Shown: positions 1 to 8,097, counted from the first letter of the stretch. The stretch is DNA of 20,312 nt from JBICHM01 sp043101835 (GCA_043101835.1 JBICHM010000019.1:1-20312); one strand, 5' to 3'. The notes: generated by a model not told the origin, from the letters alone. Translations and numbers: made by a program.

Positions 1-1370
1 GCCTCCCAAAGATCGCCGCCAAGCGCCGTCAACGCCACATCGACCCGCGATCCGCCCGCGTCGAGATACGACAGCGTCGGCGTGCCCGACTCGACCGAGC
101 CGCCGTTCTGCCCGGTGATCTCGACCTGGACGACCGTGCCCGCGGCCGGCGTCTGCGCCGGAAGCCCGTTCGGGAAGTCGAAGGTCAGCGGAGGACCGCC
201 CAGCCGCGCCCACGAGGGATCAACGACGAACAGCCCGCCCTCGAGATCGCTGATGATCGCGTTTCCGCTCGGGAAGTACGGGTAGACGCTCCACGCGCCG
301 TTGAACTGCGCGCTGTCGCTGGCGCTGAAGGTGTCAAACCAGCCGACCTCCGGCGGATCCATCGGCGTCGTGCGCAGGTCGAAGATGCGCAGCCCGCTCC
401 GGTAGTTCGCCTGGTACAGAAAGCCATCGTGCGTGTAGTTGTTGTGATCGATCGCCGGCAGGCCGGTCGAGAAGGTGTTCACAAGCACAGGGTTGGTCAG
501 GTCGGTGCAGTCCCAGACGCGCGTCGTCGTCGTGCTGACCGTTGCGCCTTCATCGAGCTCGTCGTTTTGGTAGAGCAGATTCGTCGAGGGATCGAACCAG
601 CCCTGGTGCGAGTACTGCACGCCCGTGTAGTTGCGCGTCGCGAGGCGCTGCATCGACGACTTGTTCGTGACGTTCACGATGTCGATGCCGCGATTCTCGA
701 TGAAGAGGAATGCAATCTCCTCGCCCGCCCACGGCCCGCTCGGCATCGTCAGCACGTGCGCATCGTGTACGTACCCGCCGAGCGAGTAGGTCCCCGCGAT
801 CGTCGGAGCGCCGGGGCTGGAGAGATCCCACGCAATGAGCCCGTCGGTCGGGGAGTTCGAGCCCAGCGTGTACAGGTAGCCGCTGTCCTCGTTCACCGCG
901 ACGTTGTGCGCGTACGCGAATCCCTGCGGCGACACCGTCGCGTGCAGCGACACATTGCCGTTGTCAACGTCGGAAAGATCGATCACCTGCAGGCCCGCCC
1001 CGATGGAGTCCGTCACGACGTAGGCGTACGAGTCGTACACCTTCATGTCGCTCCAGATGGCGCCTGGGTGCGCGATCTCCCCGACCACCGTCGGATTCGT
1101 CGGATCGGTGATCTCGACGATGGAGGTCTTCGCGTAGAGCCCCATCACCGCGTATTCGCGTCCGGACGGGGAGACGTAGCCCCAGCAGTCGTTGCCCTGC
1201 GTCGAGCCGAACTCCTGCAGACTGATGCGGCCGAGCAGGCGCACGTTCTCGGAGCTGAACCCACTCAGCCCCGCCGGGGTCGGCGCGCCGCCGCCTTTTT
1301 CTCCGTGACCGATGGCGATAGCGCACAGCGATGCCGCCGCCAGCGCACCCAAGGCGATTCTCAGACGCAT
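1..1370 (-). CDS. Choice-of-anchor B family LVIVD-repeat exported protein (3' end beyond the window)
   Basis: An open frame of 456 codons runs from an ATG to the left edge with no stop, so the C-terminus is missing. The first 21 residues (MRLRIALGALAAASLCAIAI then G) look like a signal peptide. After it come about seven beta-propeller-type repeats of the LVIVD kind, each with a core such as SIVEITDPTNPTVVG (83-97), GLQVIDLSD (126-134), GLIAWDLSSPGAP (177-189), GIDIVNVT (228-235), TRVWDCTDLTNPV (283-295), GLRIFDL (326-332) and GLFVVDPS (379-386). The His-rich signatures VHDAH (201-205), YSHQGWF (253-259) and DHNNYTHDGF (308-317) are those I know from choice-of-anchor B proteins, whose C-terminal anchor varies between lineages. 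A beta-rich segment follows from about residue 393. The ribosome binding site GGGAG lies at 1378-1382, 7 nt before the start. It is downstream of two exported M14-type genes on the same strand. No enzymatic role can be assigned. Confidence 0.85.
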   Translation of the reverse strand, partial: MRLRIALGALAAASLCAIAIGHGEKGGGAPTPAGLSGFSSENVRLLGRISLQEFGSTQGNDCWGYVSPSGREYAVMGLYAKTSIVEITDPTNPTVVGEIAHPGAIWSDMKVYDSYAYVVTDSIGAGLQVIDLSDVDNGNVSLHATVSPQGFAYAHNVAVNEDSGYLYTLGSNSPTDGLIAWDLSSPGAPTIAGTYSLGGYVHDAHVLTMPSGPWAGEEIAFLFIENRGIDIVNVTNKSSMQRLATRNYTGVQYSHQGWFDPSTNLLYQNDELDEGATVSTTTTRVWDCTDLTNPVLVNTFSTGLPAIDHNNYTHDGFLYQANYRSGLRIFDLRTTPMDPPEVGWFDTFSASDSAQFNGAWSVYPYFPSGNAIISDLEGGLFVVDPSWARLGGPPLTFDFPNGLPAQTPAAGTVVQVEITGQNGGSVESGTPTLSYLDAGGSRVDVALTALGGDLWE

Positions 1371-1478
1371 CCGCAGACTCCCGGACTTCCCCGGCCAACC
1401 CCCTCGTGGGTGGCCGGTGGCCCGAAGGGAGCCTAGCAGAAGCCCGGCGCGAGGCAAAGGGTTTTCACCTGCTGCCGA

Positions 1479-3221
1479 TCAGTCCGCCCGCAGCGTGATC
1501 GTCGTCTCGATGTTCTTCGCCTTCTCCGCCGTGTAGCGCAGCGTCAGCGTCTCGCCCGTGTCGCCTTCGATGAGGAACCGGAAGATCCGCGACCCGCGAC
1601 CCGGAACGCCGTCGTTGACGACCAGGCGCGCCGGCTCGTGGCGCACCGGTTCGAAGTCGCCATTCACCCAGCGATCGAGACGCCCGCCCGCGACGACATT
1701 CGCGCCTTCGCAGGTCAGGATGTCCGGCGCCCCGATGTCATTCCGGCGGGCCATCCCGCTGCGCGTCGGCATCGGCTTGTCGTTGGCGACCTCCACCGTC
1801 ACCTGCCACAGTCCGTCGGCCAGCAGCGCCACGTCGGTGCGCCCGAAGGCGATCCGCGGCATGCTCGCCGCGTGCAGCATGGTGAAGCCGAAGTTCCGGT
1901 GCGCTTCCTCTTCGAGCATGAAGGTCGGCGTGTTGCGGCTCGACCACTTGTTCAGCCCGCCCACGAGAATCGTCCCGTGGTCCGGGTGCTCGTATTCGGT
2001 GAAGTCCTTGAACACCTGCCCGAACTGCAGTCGGTCGCGGAAGAGCCACTGGTCTTCCTGGCTCGGTCGGTTCACATCGCGCTGGAAGTACTTGCCGGCA
2101 GTCCAGAGCTCGTTCGTGAAGGAGAAGATCCCCAGACCTTCAGCAGTCCAGTTCACGAAGCCGCCGTGCACCGTGTAGAGGTCGCGGTAGATGATCATGT
2201 AGTCGTAGTAGGGGAGCAGCTTCTCGCCGATCTCGCCGATCTCGTCGTAGACGCGCACGTCCTCCGGCGGGTAAATGCCGCTGAGGTACGACGCGCCCGG
2301 CCCGCGCAGGATCATGCCGCCGGAGTTGTGGAATGACTGCACGCCCGCGATGTTCGGGTGCGCGAGGATGAACTCGCCGATCGCGCGCGTCTCGGGGTTG
2401 CTGAAGGGGTACAGCCCGGCGCCGCGCTGGATGTAATCGGGCAGCCAGTCGCTGGGCCAGTTGCGGTTCATATCGTCGCCGCCGATCGGATCCTCGTTGA
2501 TCCGCCCGTCGCCGTCGTTGTCGATGCCCTCGAAGCCCAGGAAGGTCCACCCGCCGGTCTGCCCCGGCTCGACGCGCTCGAAGATGCGCGGGTCGTCGGC
2601 GTTGCGACGCCAGTCGCCGGATGGATCTTCCTTCCACATCTGGGTGATCGAGCCGTCGCCGTCGAGGTCGTCGTAGTGGTCCTCGTCGGCCAGGCCGTCG
2701 TTGTCGCTGTCGACCGGACGCCGGTTGCCGCGCGAGGAGCTGCTCGTATGTGCCTCATCGAACCAGGCCTGACGCCCGTCGGGGTTCTGGCTCGGAAGCA
2801 GATAGACAGAGTAATCGCTCAGCAGTTCGGTGATGTCGTCGGTCTTGCCGAACTCCTTGGTGAGGTACCAGAGCGAGTACAGCACCATCTCCGTGGCCTG
2901 GATCTCGTTGCCGTGCACGTTGCCATCGATCCACATCGCCGGCTTGGTGTCGTGCGCGCCCGTCTCCGGGTTCGTCACAATCGCCACGAACATCGGCCGG
3001 CCTTCGCGGCTCGAGCCGATCTGGCGCAGCTCCACGAGGTCCGGGTACTCCCGCGCGAACGCCTGCATCAGACCGACCGTCTCGGTGTAGTCGTAGTACC
3101 GGTTCCACGCGACCTCGACGCGATTCGGATTGAACGCCTGCGCGTGCGCCGCCGTCGCCGCCAGCCCGCATCCCAAGAGCGCAACCAGCGCGCCCGCCGC
3201 CATCATCGTGCCGCGCTTCAT
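1479..3221 (-). CDS. Secreted M14-family zinc carboxypeptidase
   Basis: A 580-residue protein with a signal peptide probably cut after AHA (residues 25-27). It should remove C-terminal residues from peptides outside the cytoplasm. The M14 catalytic set is complete: zinc ligands H103 and E106 in VHGNE, the NPDG motif at 146-149, substrate-binding N252-R253 in MNRNWP, third zinc ligand H298 in SFHN, and catalytic E371 in FTNELW. Two acidic DxDxDG loops (171-191 and 234-244) resemble calcium-binding thrombospondin type 3 or dockerin loops and sit between the first and third zinc ligands. The part after about residue 400 is beta-rich and resembles an accessory domain. A strong AGGAGGT (3228-3234) lies 6 nt before the ATG, and the ATG overlaps the preceding stop by 4 nt, so translation is probably coupled to the upstream M14-like gene. 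Substrate is unknown. Confidence 0.93.
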   Translation of the reverse strand: MKRGTMMAAGALVALLGCGLAATAAHAQAFNPNRVEVAWNRYYDYTETVGLMQAFAREYPDLVELRQIGSSREGRPMFVAIVTNPETGAHDTKPAMWIDGNVHGNEIQATEMVLYSLWYLTKEFGKTDDITELLSDYSVYLLPSQNPDGRQAWFDEAHTSSSSRGNRRPVDSDNDGLADEDHYDDLDGDGSITQMWKEDPSGDWRRNADDPRIFERVEPGQTGGWTFLGFEGIDNDGDGRINEDPIGGDDMNRNWPSDWLPDYIQRGAGLYPFSNPETRAIGEFILAHPNIAGVQSFHNSGGMILRGPGASYLSGIYPPEDVRVYDEIGEIGEKLLPYYDYMIIYRDLYTVHGGFVNWTAEGLGIFSFTNELWTAGKYFQRDVNRPSQEDQWLFRDRLQFGQVFKDFTEYEHPDHGTILVGGLNKWSSRNTPTFMLEEEAHRNFGFTMLHAASMPRIAFGRTDVALLADGLWQVTVEVANDKPMPTRSGMARRNDIGAPDILTCEGANVVAGGRLDRWVNGDFEPVRHEPARLVVNDGVPGRGSRIFRFLIEGDTGETLTLRYTAEKAKNIETTITLRAD

Positions 3222-5122
3222 CGGGACACCTCCTCGAGCGTGACCGTCACCGTGCGATCGCCCGCCGCGCTCGAGCGGACGCTGATCTCGACTTCCTCAC
3301 CGGCCGCGCCGGCGATCATCCACTCGCCCACCGCGACGCCGCCGTCGCCAGGGATGCTCCAAACCCGCTGCAGTCGGTCGCCCGCCAGCAACGCGTCGCG
3401 ATCGCCCTCAAACCGCATCGCGATCGGCGTGACGCGCTCGACCTTCCGCCCGATCGCGCTGACCGTCTCCATCGCGCCGGTGTTCGTCAGTGTCAGCGTC
3501 ACGCGCCACACGCGCTCGCCGAGACGCTCGACGGTCACCTGCTCGGCGCCGACCATCGGCAGGCGCTCGAGCACCGCCGCCGCGAAGCGCGCCTGCTCGT
3601 CGATCAGTCGGTCGAGTTCCTCCGCCGGCGGGTTCCAGCGGAAGCCCGGCACGAAGCCGCCGACTTCCACTGTCCCCAACTGCGGGTGCTCGACGCTCGT
3701 CCAGTTCACGAACCCGGCGCCGTCGCGCTCATCGTCGCTGTAGGCGAGCCACTTGGCCTCGTCGCCCGAGGCCCGCTTCTTCGGCGCGCCCTCCGGCGCC
3801 GCCGCGCCTTCTGACGCCGCCGGGTCCTGCCCGCCCTGCGCCACCGCCATGATCCGCTGCTGCAGCGCCTCGGGCATCGCCCGAAACTCCGCCATCAGCT
3901 CCTGCTGGCGCGCCTCGTCGGCGTTCTGGAAGTCGGCGACCATCGCCTGGATATCCGCGGTCGTCATACCGCCCGGCGGCGGCGCCTCGGCCGGCGCAGG
4001 AGCGCGGCCGGCGCCGGCGCCATCTCCGCCGCCTTCGGCGCTCTCGCCCTCGCGCTTCATCTGGTCGGGACGAACCCACACGGGCGTCGCGAAGGTCGGC
4101 GCGCCGTAGACCCCATAGGACCACAGGTGGAACGAGCCGTCGGCCTCGCCCGTCGGCGCCTCGCTGATGCCGGTGATCCCCTTGAAGACCTCGGCGACCG
4201 CGTCGTACAGCGGCTTGTCATCCTCTTCAATGCCCTGCGGGAATCGGCCCGTCTGGTCGAACTTCCCGGCAGTTGGAACCTTGGTGATCGTGTCATGCAC
4301 GCCGTAGACGATCACCGCGCCGATGGTGTCCTGCTCGAGCATCCAGTCGACCAGCGCACGCGCGGCCGGCGCCTCGAGGGCGTAGCGACCCGCATCGTCG
4401 GCGTGCTCGGGCCAGCGCGCCGGAAAGTTGCGGTCGAGATTGATCCCGCCGAGGCCGTCCTCGTTGAAGGAGCCGTCGCCGTCATCATCGACGCCCTCGA
4501 CGAGCAGTGCATAGCGCGCACGCTCGCCATCCTTCGGCGCGCGCAGGATGCGCGGATCATCCTCGTCGGCCACCAGCGTCGCCGGCAGCCAGTGAGGCGG
4601 GTCGAGCACGCGCATCGTCGTGATCACGCCGTCGCCGTCGAGATCATCCGGCCCGTCTTCGTCGATGCGCGCGTCCTGGTCATCATCGGCAGGCATCGCG
4701 TTCGCGTTCGTCGCGACGCGCAGCCCATCACCCGCGCGGACGAGCGCCTGCGCATCGGCATTCACCAGCGGCACGATGTACAGCGTGCGGTCTCGCAGCA
4801 GGTCGGGCTGCTCGGCGGCCATCTTTGACGCGACGCCCAGCGCCACATCCGTGCCGACGAGGTGCTCCCCCGCGACGCCCGCGACGATCAGAACCGCCGG
4901 CCGCTCGCCCACCGGAACGGGGCCTTCGCCCGCGATGGTGATCAAGTGCACCGGCCGACCCTCGAAGGTCGTCCCGATCGTCGTCACCTGTGCGCCGGCG
5001 CCCGTCAGCGCCTCGACCCCGGCCTGCACCGGAGAATCCGGCGCCGCCATGCCGGGGCTGGCGGTCATCATCGGTGCGCAGGCTGCGCCGGAGGCGAGCC
5101 ACGCCGCTACTGCTGTTCGCAT
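3218..5122 (-). CDS. M14-like protein with lost active site (probable pseudoenzyme), exported
   Basis: The ATG at 5122 is preferred over an upstream in-frame start at 5188 because it begins a signal-peptide-like stretch (MRTAVAAWLASGAACAP) and GGGTGA lies about 10 nt upstream. This gives 634 residues. The protein aligns with its neighbour along most of its length: PAVLIVAGVAG against PAMWIDGNVHG, DDLDGDG against DDLDGDG, FNEDGLGG against INEDPIGG, LDRNFP against MNRNWP, and VEHPQLGTVEVGG against YEHPDHGTILVGG. The zinc motif HGNE is AGEH here, NPDGR is NADAQ, and catalytic FTNELW is FATPVW. The third His appears two residues late (YGVH). It therefore should not work as a classical zinc carboxypeptidase. 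About 105 residues (350-457), rich in Ala, Pro, Gly and Glu with a helical centre, are inserted relative to the neighbour. A binding or regulatory partner of the active copy is a reasonable inference, unproven. Confidence 0.85.
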   Translation of the reverse strand: MRTAVAAWLASGAACAPMMTASPGMAAPDSPVQAGVEALTGAGAQVTTIGTTFEGRPVHLITIAGEGPVPVGERPAVLIVAGVAGEHLVGTDVALGVASKMAAEQPDLLRDRTLYIVPLVNADAQALVRAGDGLRVATNANAMPADDDQDARIDEDGPDDLDGDGVITTMRVLDPPHWLPATLVADEDDPRILRAPKDGERARYALLVEGVDDDGDGSFNEDGLGGINLDRNFPARWPEHADDAGRYALEAPAARALVDWMLEQDTIGAVIVYGVHDTITKVPTAGKFDQTGRFPQGIEEDDKPLYDAVAEVFKGITGISEAPTGEADGSFHLWSYGVYGAPTFATPVWVRPDQMKREGESAEGGGDGAGAGRAPAPAEAPPPGGMTTADIQAMVADFQNADEARQQELMAEFRAMPEALQQRIMAVAQGGQDPAASEGAAAPEGAPKKRASGDEAKWLAYSDDERDGAGFVNWTSVEHPQLGTVEVGGFVPGFRWNPPAEELDRLIDEQARFAAAVLERLPMVGAEQVTVERLGERVWRVTLTLTNTGAMETVSAIGRKVERVTPIAMRFEGDRDALLAGDRLQRVWSIPGDGGVAVGEWMIAGAAGEEVEISVRSSAAGDRTVTVTLEEVSR

Positions 5123-5356
5123 GATGGTTGTCACCCTTTGCAATGCCCTTCCTCGCCGGCCGGCGCCGGGGCGGGCAGCATACGGCACGATCGATGCGCA
5201 TCCCGCGCCGCATCATCGCCCGAGCGCCCTCCCAAGGGTCCGGTCGCTCCGCGCAGGGGCGGAGGGCAGCGTCTACCGGTCGTGCCGACGCTGGTTGCCC
5301 GTCTCGCGCCGCGGTACTGTGCGCCCACCGTCGCGCTGGCCGATGGAGACCACTCC
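5123..5356. promoter_or_regulatory. Divergent intergenic region between the M14 cluster and tRNA-Val
   Basis: This 234-nt gap separates genes transcribed in opposite directions and so must carry promoters for both sides, but neither could be placed firmly. On the minus strand TATGCT (5183-5178) is a possible -10 element without a clear -35. On the plus strand TACTGT (5315-5320) is a possible -10 about 37 nt before the tRNA, but TTGCCC (5295-5300) is only 14 nt upstream. A perfect 10-nt palindrome GATGCGCATC lies at 5193-5202 and a GCCCTCC/GGAGGGC inverted pair at 5226-5232 and 5261-5267. No coding signal was seen. Confidence 0.35.
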
Positions 5357-5430
5357 GGGCGGGTAGCTCAGCTGGCCAGAGCGCTCGCCTTACACGCGAG
5401 TGGTCGCGGGTTCGAATCCCGCCCCGCCCA
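5357..5430 (+). tRNA. tRNA-Val, anticodon TAC
   Basis: A complete 74-nt cloverleaf can be drawn. The acceptor stem GGGCGGG (5357-5363) pairs with CCCGCCC (5423-5429) and is followed by discriminator A5430. The D arm is GCTC/GAGC (5366-5369, 5379-5382). The anticodon stem CTCGC/GCGAG (5384-5388, 5396-5400) encloses loop CTTACAC with anticodon TAC at 5391-5393, which reads the valine codon GTA and others by wobble. The T arm GCGGG/CCCGC encloses TTCGAAT (5411-5417). The CCA end is not encoded. It lies 34 nt before the waaA start codon on the same strand. Confidence 0.97.
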
Positions 5431-5464
5431 TTCCCGCGCACCCCGCGCCGGACGACGAGACACG

Positions 5465-6745
5465 ATGGGCTTCCTGTTCGACGCCTTCTACCTCCTCCTG
5501 GCCGCCATCGCGGCCCCGATCTGGATGCGCAAGAAGCGCGCCGGGTGGCGCGAGCGCTGGGGCCACATCGAGCCCCTCCCGAAGCAGAAGAAGCCGCGCG
5601 TCATGATCCACGCCGTCTCCGTCGGCGAGGTCGGCCTCATCCGCCCCCTCGTCAGCGCGCTCGAGAACGACTTCGACCTCGTCATCTCCGTCACCACCGA
5701 CACCGGCATCGAGCGCGCCCGCACGCTCTTCGGCGAGCGCGTCCACATCGTCCGCTACCCCCTCGACGCCTCCCGCGCCGTCCGCCGCTTCCTCGACGCC
5801 GTCAACCCCGACCTCGTCGCCCTCGTCGAACTCGAACTCTGGCCCAACTTCTCGCGCGCCTGCAGGAAACGGCGCATCCCCCTTGGCGTCATCAACGGCC
5901 GACTCAGCGATCGCTCGCACTGGAAGTACGCCCTCGCCTGGCCGATCCTCGGCGGGCACTTCCGGCGCCTCGCATTCTGCTGTGTGCAGGACACCGTCTA
6001 CGCGAAGCGCTTCCGTCGCGCGGGCGCCCGAAAGAAAGCCATCTCCGTCTGCGGCTCCATGAAGTGGGACGCCGCCGTCGTCGCCGACACCACGCCGGGC
6101 GCCGAAGACCTCCGCAAACATCTCGGCATCGACCCCGAGCGACTCCTCATCGTCGCCGGCAGCACCGCGCCGGACGAGCACCGCCTCCTGCACGAAGCGA
6201 CGCCCGAGGGCGTGCAACTGCTCTGCGCACCACGCCGCCCGGAGTGGTTCGACCTCGCCGCCGACGAAATGCCCCGCTGCGTGCGCTGGAGCAAGACCGA
6301 CCGCCCCATCCTCGCCAAGGACACCGTCGGCCGATTCCTCCTCGACACCATCGGCGTGCTGCGCGACGCCTACGCCCTCGCCGACATCGTCGTCGTCGGC
6401 CGCTCCTTCGGCTCCCTCTACGGCTCCGACCCCATGGAGCCCGCCGCCCTCGCGAAGCCCGTCATCATCGGCCCCAACGTCGCCGACTTCCGCGTCATCG
6501 TCGCGACCATGAAAGAACGCGACGCCATCATCCAGACCACCCGCGCCGACCTCGCCGGCGTCATTAAGCGACTCTGCGACGACGAGGCCGAGCGCCGCGC
6601 CCTCGGCAAGCGCGCCCAGGACTGCGTCCGCGCCAGCCAGGGCGCGACGGACGCCCATGTCCGCGCCATCCGCAAGGCCGTCGGCCGCCCCGCCGGCAAG
6701 CAGAAGAAGCCCCGCGCCCAGCCCGGCAAGCGCCGCGCGGGGTAG
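5465..6745 (+). CDS. waaA: 3-deoxy-D-manno-octulosonic acid (Kdo) transferase
   Basis: A 426-residue member of the WaaA/KdtA family, which transfers Kdo from CMP-Kdo to lipid A precursors at the inner membrane during lipopolysaccharide synthesis. An N-terminal hydrophobic anchor (about 3-20) is followed by the acceptor-side Rossmann domain with SVGE (52-55, E55 matching the catalytic base), ELELWPN (122-128) and INGRLS (143-148). The donor-side domain carries GSTAPDEH (232-239), APRRPEWF (255-262) and SDPMEPAALAKPVI (321-334). Several usual residues differ: GST followed by H/W and GEE is GSTAPDEH here, and GGHNPLEP is YGSDPMEP. The C-terminal 20 residues are Lys/Arg/Pro-rich. Only a weak ribosome binding site (GACGAGA) precedes the ATG. 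The gene follows tRNA-Val by 34 nt and thiL by a 9-nt gap, so it heads a probable operon. Confidence 0.93.
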   Translation: MGFLFDAFYLLLAAIAAPIWMRKKRAGWRERWGHIEPLPKQKKPRVMIHAVSVGEVGLIRPLVSALENDFDLVISVTTDTGIERARTLFGERVHIVRYPLDASRAVRRFLDAVNPDLVALVELELWPNFSRACRKRRIPLGVINGRLSDRSHWKYALAWPILGGHFRRLAFCCVQDTVYAKRFRRAGARKKAISVCGSMKWDAAVVADTTPGAEDLRKHLGIDPERLLIVAGSTAPDEHRLLHEATPEGVQLLCAPRRPEWFDLAADEMPRCVRWSKTDRPILAKDTVGRFLLDTIGVLRDAYALADIVVVGRSFGSLYGSDPMEPAALAKPVIIGPNVADFRVIVATMKERDAIIQTTRADLAGVIKRLCDDEAERRALGKRAQDCVRASQGATDAHVRAIRKAVGRPAGKQKKPRAQPGKRRAG

Positions 6746-6754
6746 GCTTCCCGC

Positions 6755-7630
6755 GTGACCATCCGCGAGTCCGACCTCCTGCGCCACATCTACGGCCGCT
6801 CGCAGGGCATGCCCGCGCATGTCCGCCTCGGCCCCGGCGACGACTGCGCGCTCGTCCACCTCGAAGGCGACACGCTCGCGACGACCGACCAGTTCGTCGA
6901 GGGCCGCCACTTCCAGCCCGACTGGCCGATCGACATCATCGCGCGCAACGCCGTCGGCCGCTCCGTCAGCGACATCGCGGCGATGGGGGGGCGCCCGACC
7001 TGCGCCCTCGCTGCCGGCGCCCTCCGCGCCGGCTTCGAGCACGCCGACCAACTCTTCGACACCATGGCCCGCTGGGCGCGCCACTGGAACTGCCCCCTCA
7101 TCGGCGGCGACATCGCCGTCACCGACGGCCCGACCGTCCTCACCGTCACCGTCCTCGGCGCCCCGCACGCGACCCGCGCCGCCGTCACCCGCTCCGGCGC
7201 GCGGCCCGGCGACGCCGTCTATGTCACCGGCGCCGTCGGCAAGGCGAAGGCGGCGAGCTGGAAGCACCCCGTCGAGCCGCGCATCGAGGAGAGCGCGTGG
7301 CTCTGCGATGCGCTCGGTTCGCGCCTCCATGCAATGATCGACCTCTCCGACGGCCTCGGTCGCGACGCCGCGCGCATTGCCGAGGCCTCGGGCGTGCGCA
7401 TCGAACTCGACGCTGACGCACTGCCCCTCGCGCACGGCATTGCAGAATGGCGCGCCGCCGCCGGCGCCGGAGACGACTACGAACTCTGCTTCTGCGCGGC
7501 GGGCGAAGTCCCGCCCGTCGCGCCAAGCGGCGTGCCCATCACGCGCATCGGGCGCGTCGTCGAAGGAACCGGCTGCACCATCGACGCCGCCGACGCGACC
7601 AACCTCGGCTGGGAACACACCGACCGATGA
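6755..7630 (+). CDS. thiL: Thiamine-monophosphate kinase
   Basis: A cytoplasmic kinase that phosphorylates thiamine monophosphate to thiamine pyrophosphate, the last step of thiamine cofactor synthesis. The family motifs are present in order: GPGDDCA (26-32), TTDQFVEGRHF (43-53), SDIAAMGG (72-79), GGDIAVTDGP (117-126), VTGAVGKAKA (157-166), MIDLSDGLGRD (194-204) and GDDYEL (239-244). The start is GTG at 6755, supported by a GGGGTAGG stretch 8 nt upstream. At 291 residues it is shorter than the usual 310-340. The missing residues seem to be in the stretch after VTGAVG, where family members usually have a longer Gly/Leu-rich segment, and at the C-terminus. The stop overlaps the tsaE ATG by 4 nt (ATGA), implying coupled translation. 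Confidence 0.95.
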   Translation: MTIRESDLLRHIYGRSQGMPAHVRLGPGDDCALVHLEGDTLATTDQFVEGRHFQPDWPIDIIARNAVGRSVSDIAAMGGRPTCALAAGALRAGFEHADQLFDTMARWARHWNCPLIGGDIAVTDGPTVLTVTVLGAPHATRAAVTRSGARPGDAVYVTGAVGKAKAASWKHPVEPRIEESAWLCDALGSRLHAMIDLSDGLGRDAARIAEASGVRIELDADALPLAHGIAEWRAAAGAGDDYELCFCAAGEVPPVAPSGVPITRIGRVVEGTGCTIDAADATNLGWEHTDR

Positions 7631-8088
7631 GGCTCGAACTCGAGAGCGCTTCCGAGGCCGACACGCGCCGCATCGCCGGCGCCCTCGCCAGCGCGCTCGT
7701 CGCCGGCGACTGCCTCGCCCTCCGCGGCGAGCTCGGCGCCGGAAAGACCTGCTTCGTCCGCGGCCTCGCCGAGGCCCGCGGCATCGACCCCGCACGCGTC
7801 AGCAGCCCCACCTTCGTCCTCCTCCACGAGCACGACCGCCCGAACGGCCCCGCCCTCGTCCACATCGACGCCTACCGCATCACCGGCCCCGATGACGCCG
7901 AGACGCTCGCGCTCGACGAGGTCCTGGCCACCTGCATCACCGCCATCGAATGGCCCGACCGCCTCAGCGACCTCCTGCCCGAGCGCCGCATCGACATCCG
8001 CCTCGACCACGAGCAGGGCGACCGCCGACGCATCACGATCACCGCGCCGCCCGAACTCGCCGACCGCCTCGCCCACCTCGCGCCCTAG
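7627..8088 (+). CDS. tsaE: tRNA N6-threonylcarbamoyladenosine biosynthesis ATPase TsaE
   Basis: A 153-residue P-loop ATPase that supports the TsaB-TsaD complex in making the universal t6A modification at position 37 of tRNAs reading ANN codons. The diagnostic motifs are Walker A GELGAGKT (34-41), SSPTF (59-63), the Walker B-like HIDAYR (79-84) and IEWPDR (107-112). Length is normal for the family. The ATG overlaps the thiL stop; an in-frame extension further upstream is rejected because it would overlap thiL by 180 nt and is almost pure Arg. tsaB and tsaD are not in the window. Confidence 0.95.
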   Translation: MRLELESASEADTRRIAGALASALVAGDCLALRGELGAGKTCFVRGLAEARGIDPARVSSPTFVLLHEHDRPNGPALVHIDAYRITGPDDAETLALDEVLATCITAIEWPDRLSDLLPERRIDIRLDHEQGDRRRITITAPPELADRLAHLAP

Positions 8089-8097
8089 CATCGCCCG

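Noticed and set aside
1421..1429. CCCGAAGGG, the core of hairpin copies A-C, in the gap before the LVIVD gene
   Set aside because: Only the 9-nt core matches; the GTGCCAC head and the outer stem are absent, so it is probably chance.
429..1436. A 335-codon plus-strand open frame at the left end
   Set aside because: It lies opposite the LVIVD-repeat gene, whose signal peptide, repeats and ribosome binding site are clear.
5295..5320. TTGCCC and TACTGT as the promoter of tRNA-Val
   Set aside because: The spacing of 14 nt is too short for a standard promoter.
5390..7795. An 801-codon minus-strand open frame opposite waaA and thiL
   Set aside because: It overlaps the tRNA and two well-supported genes and is made of Asp/Gly/Ala/Val-rich antisense sequence.
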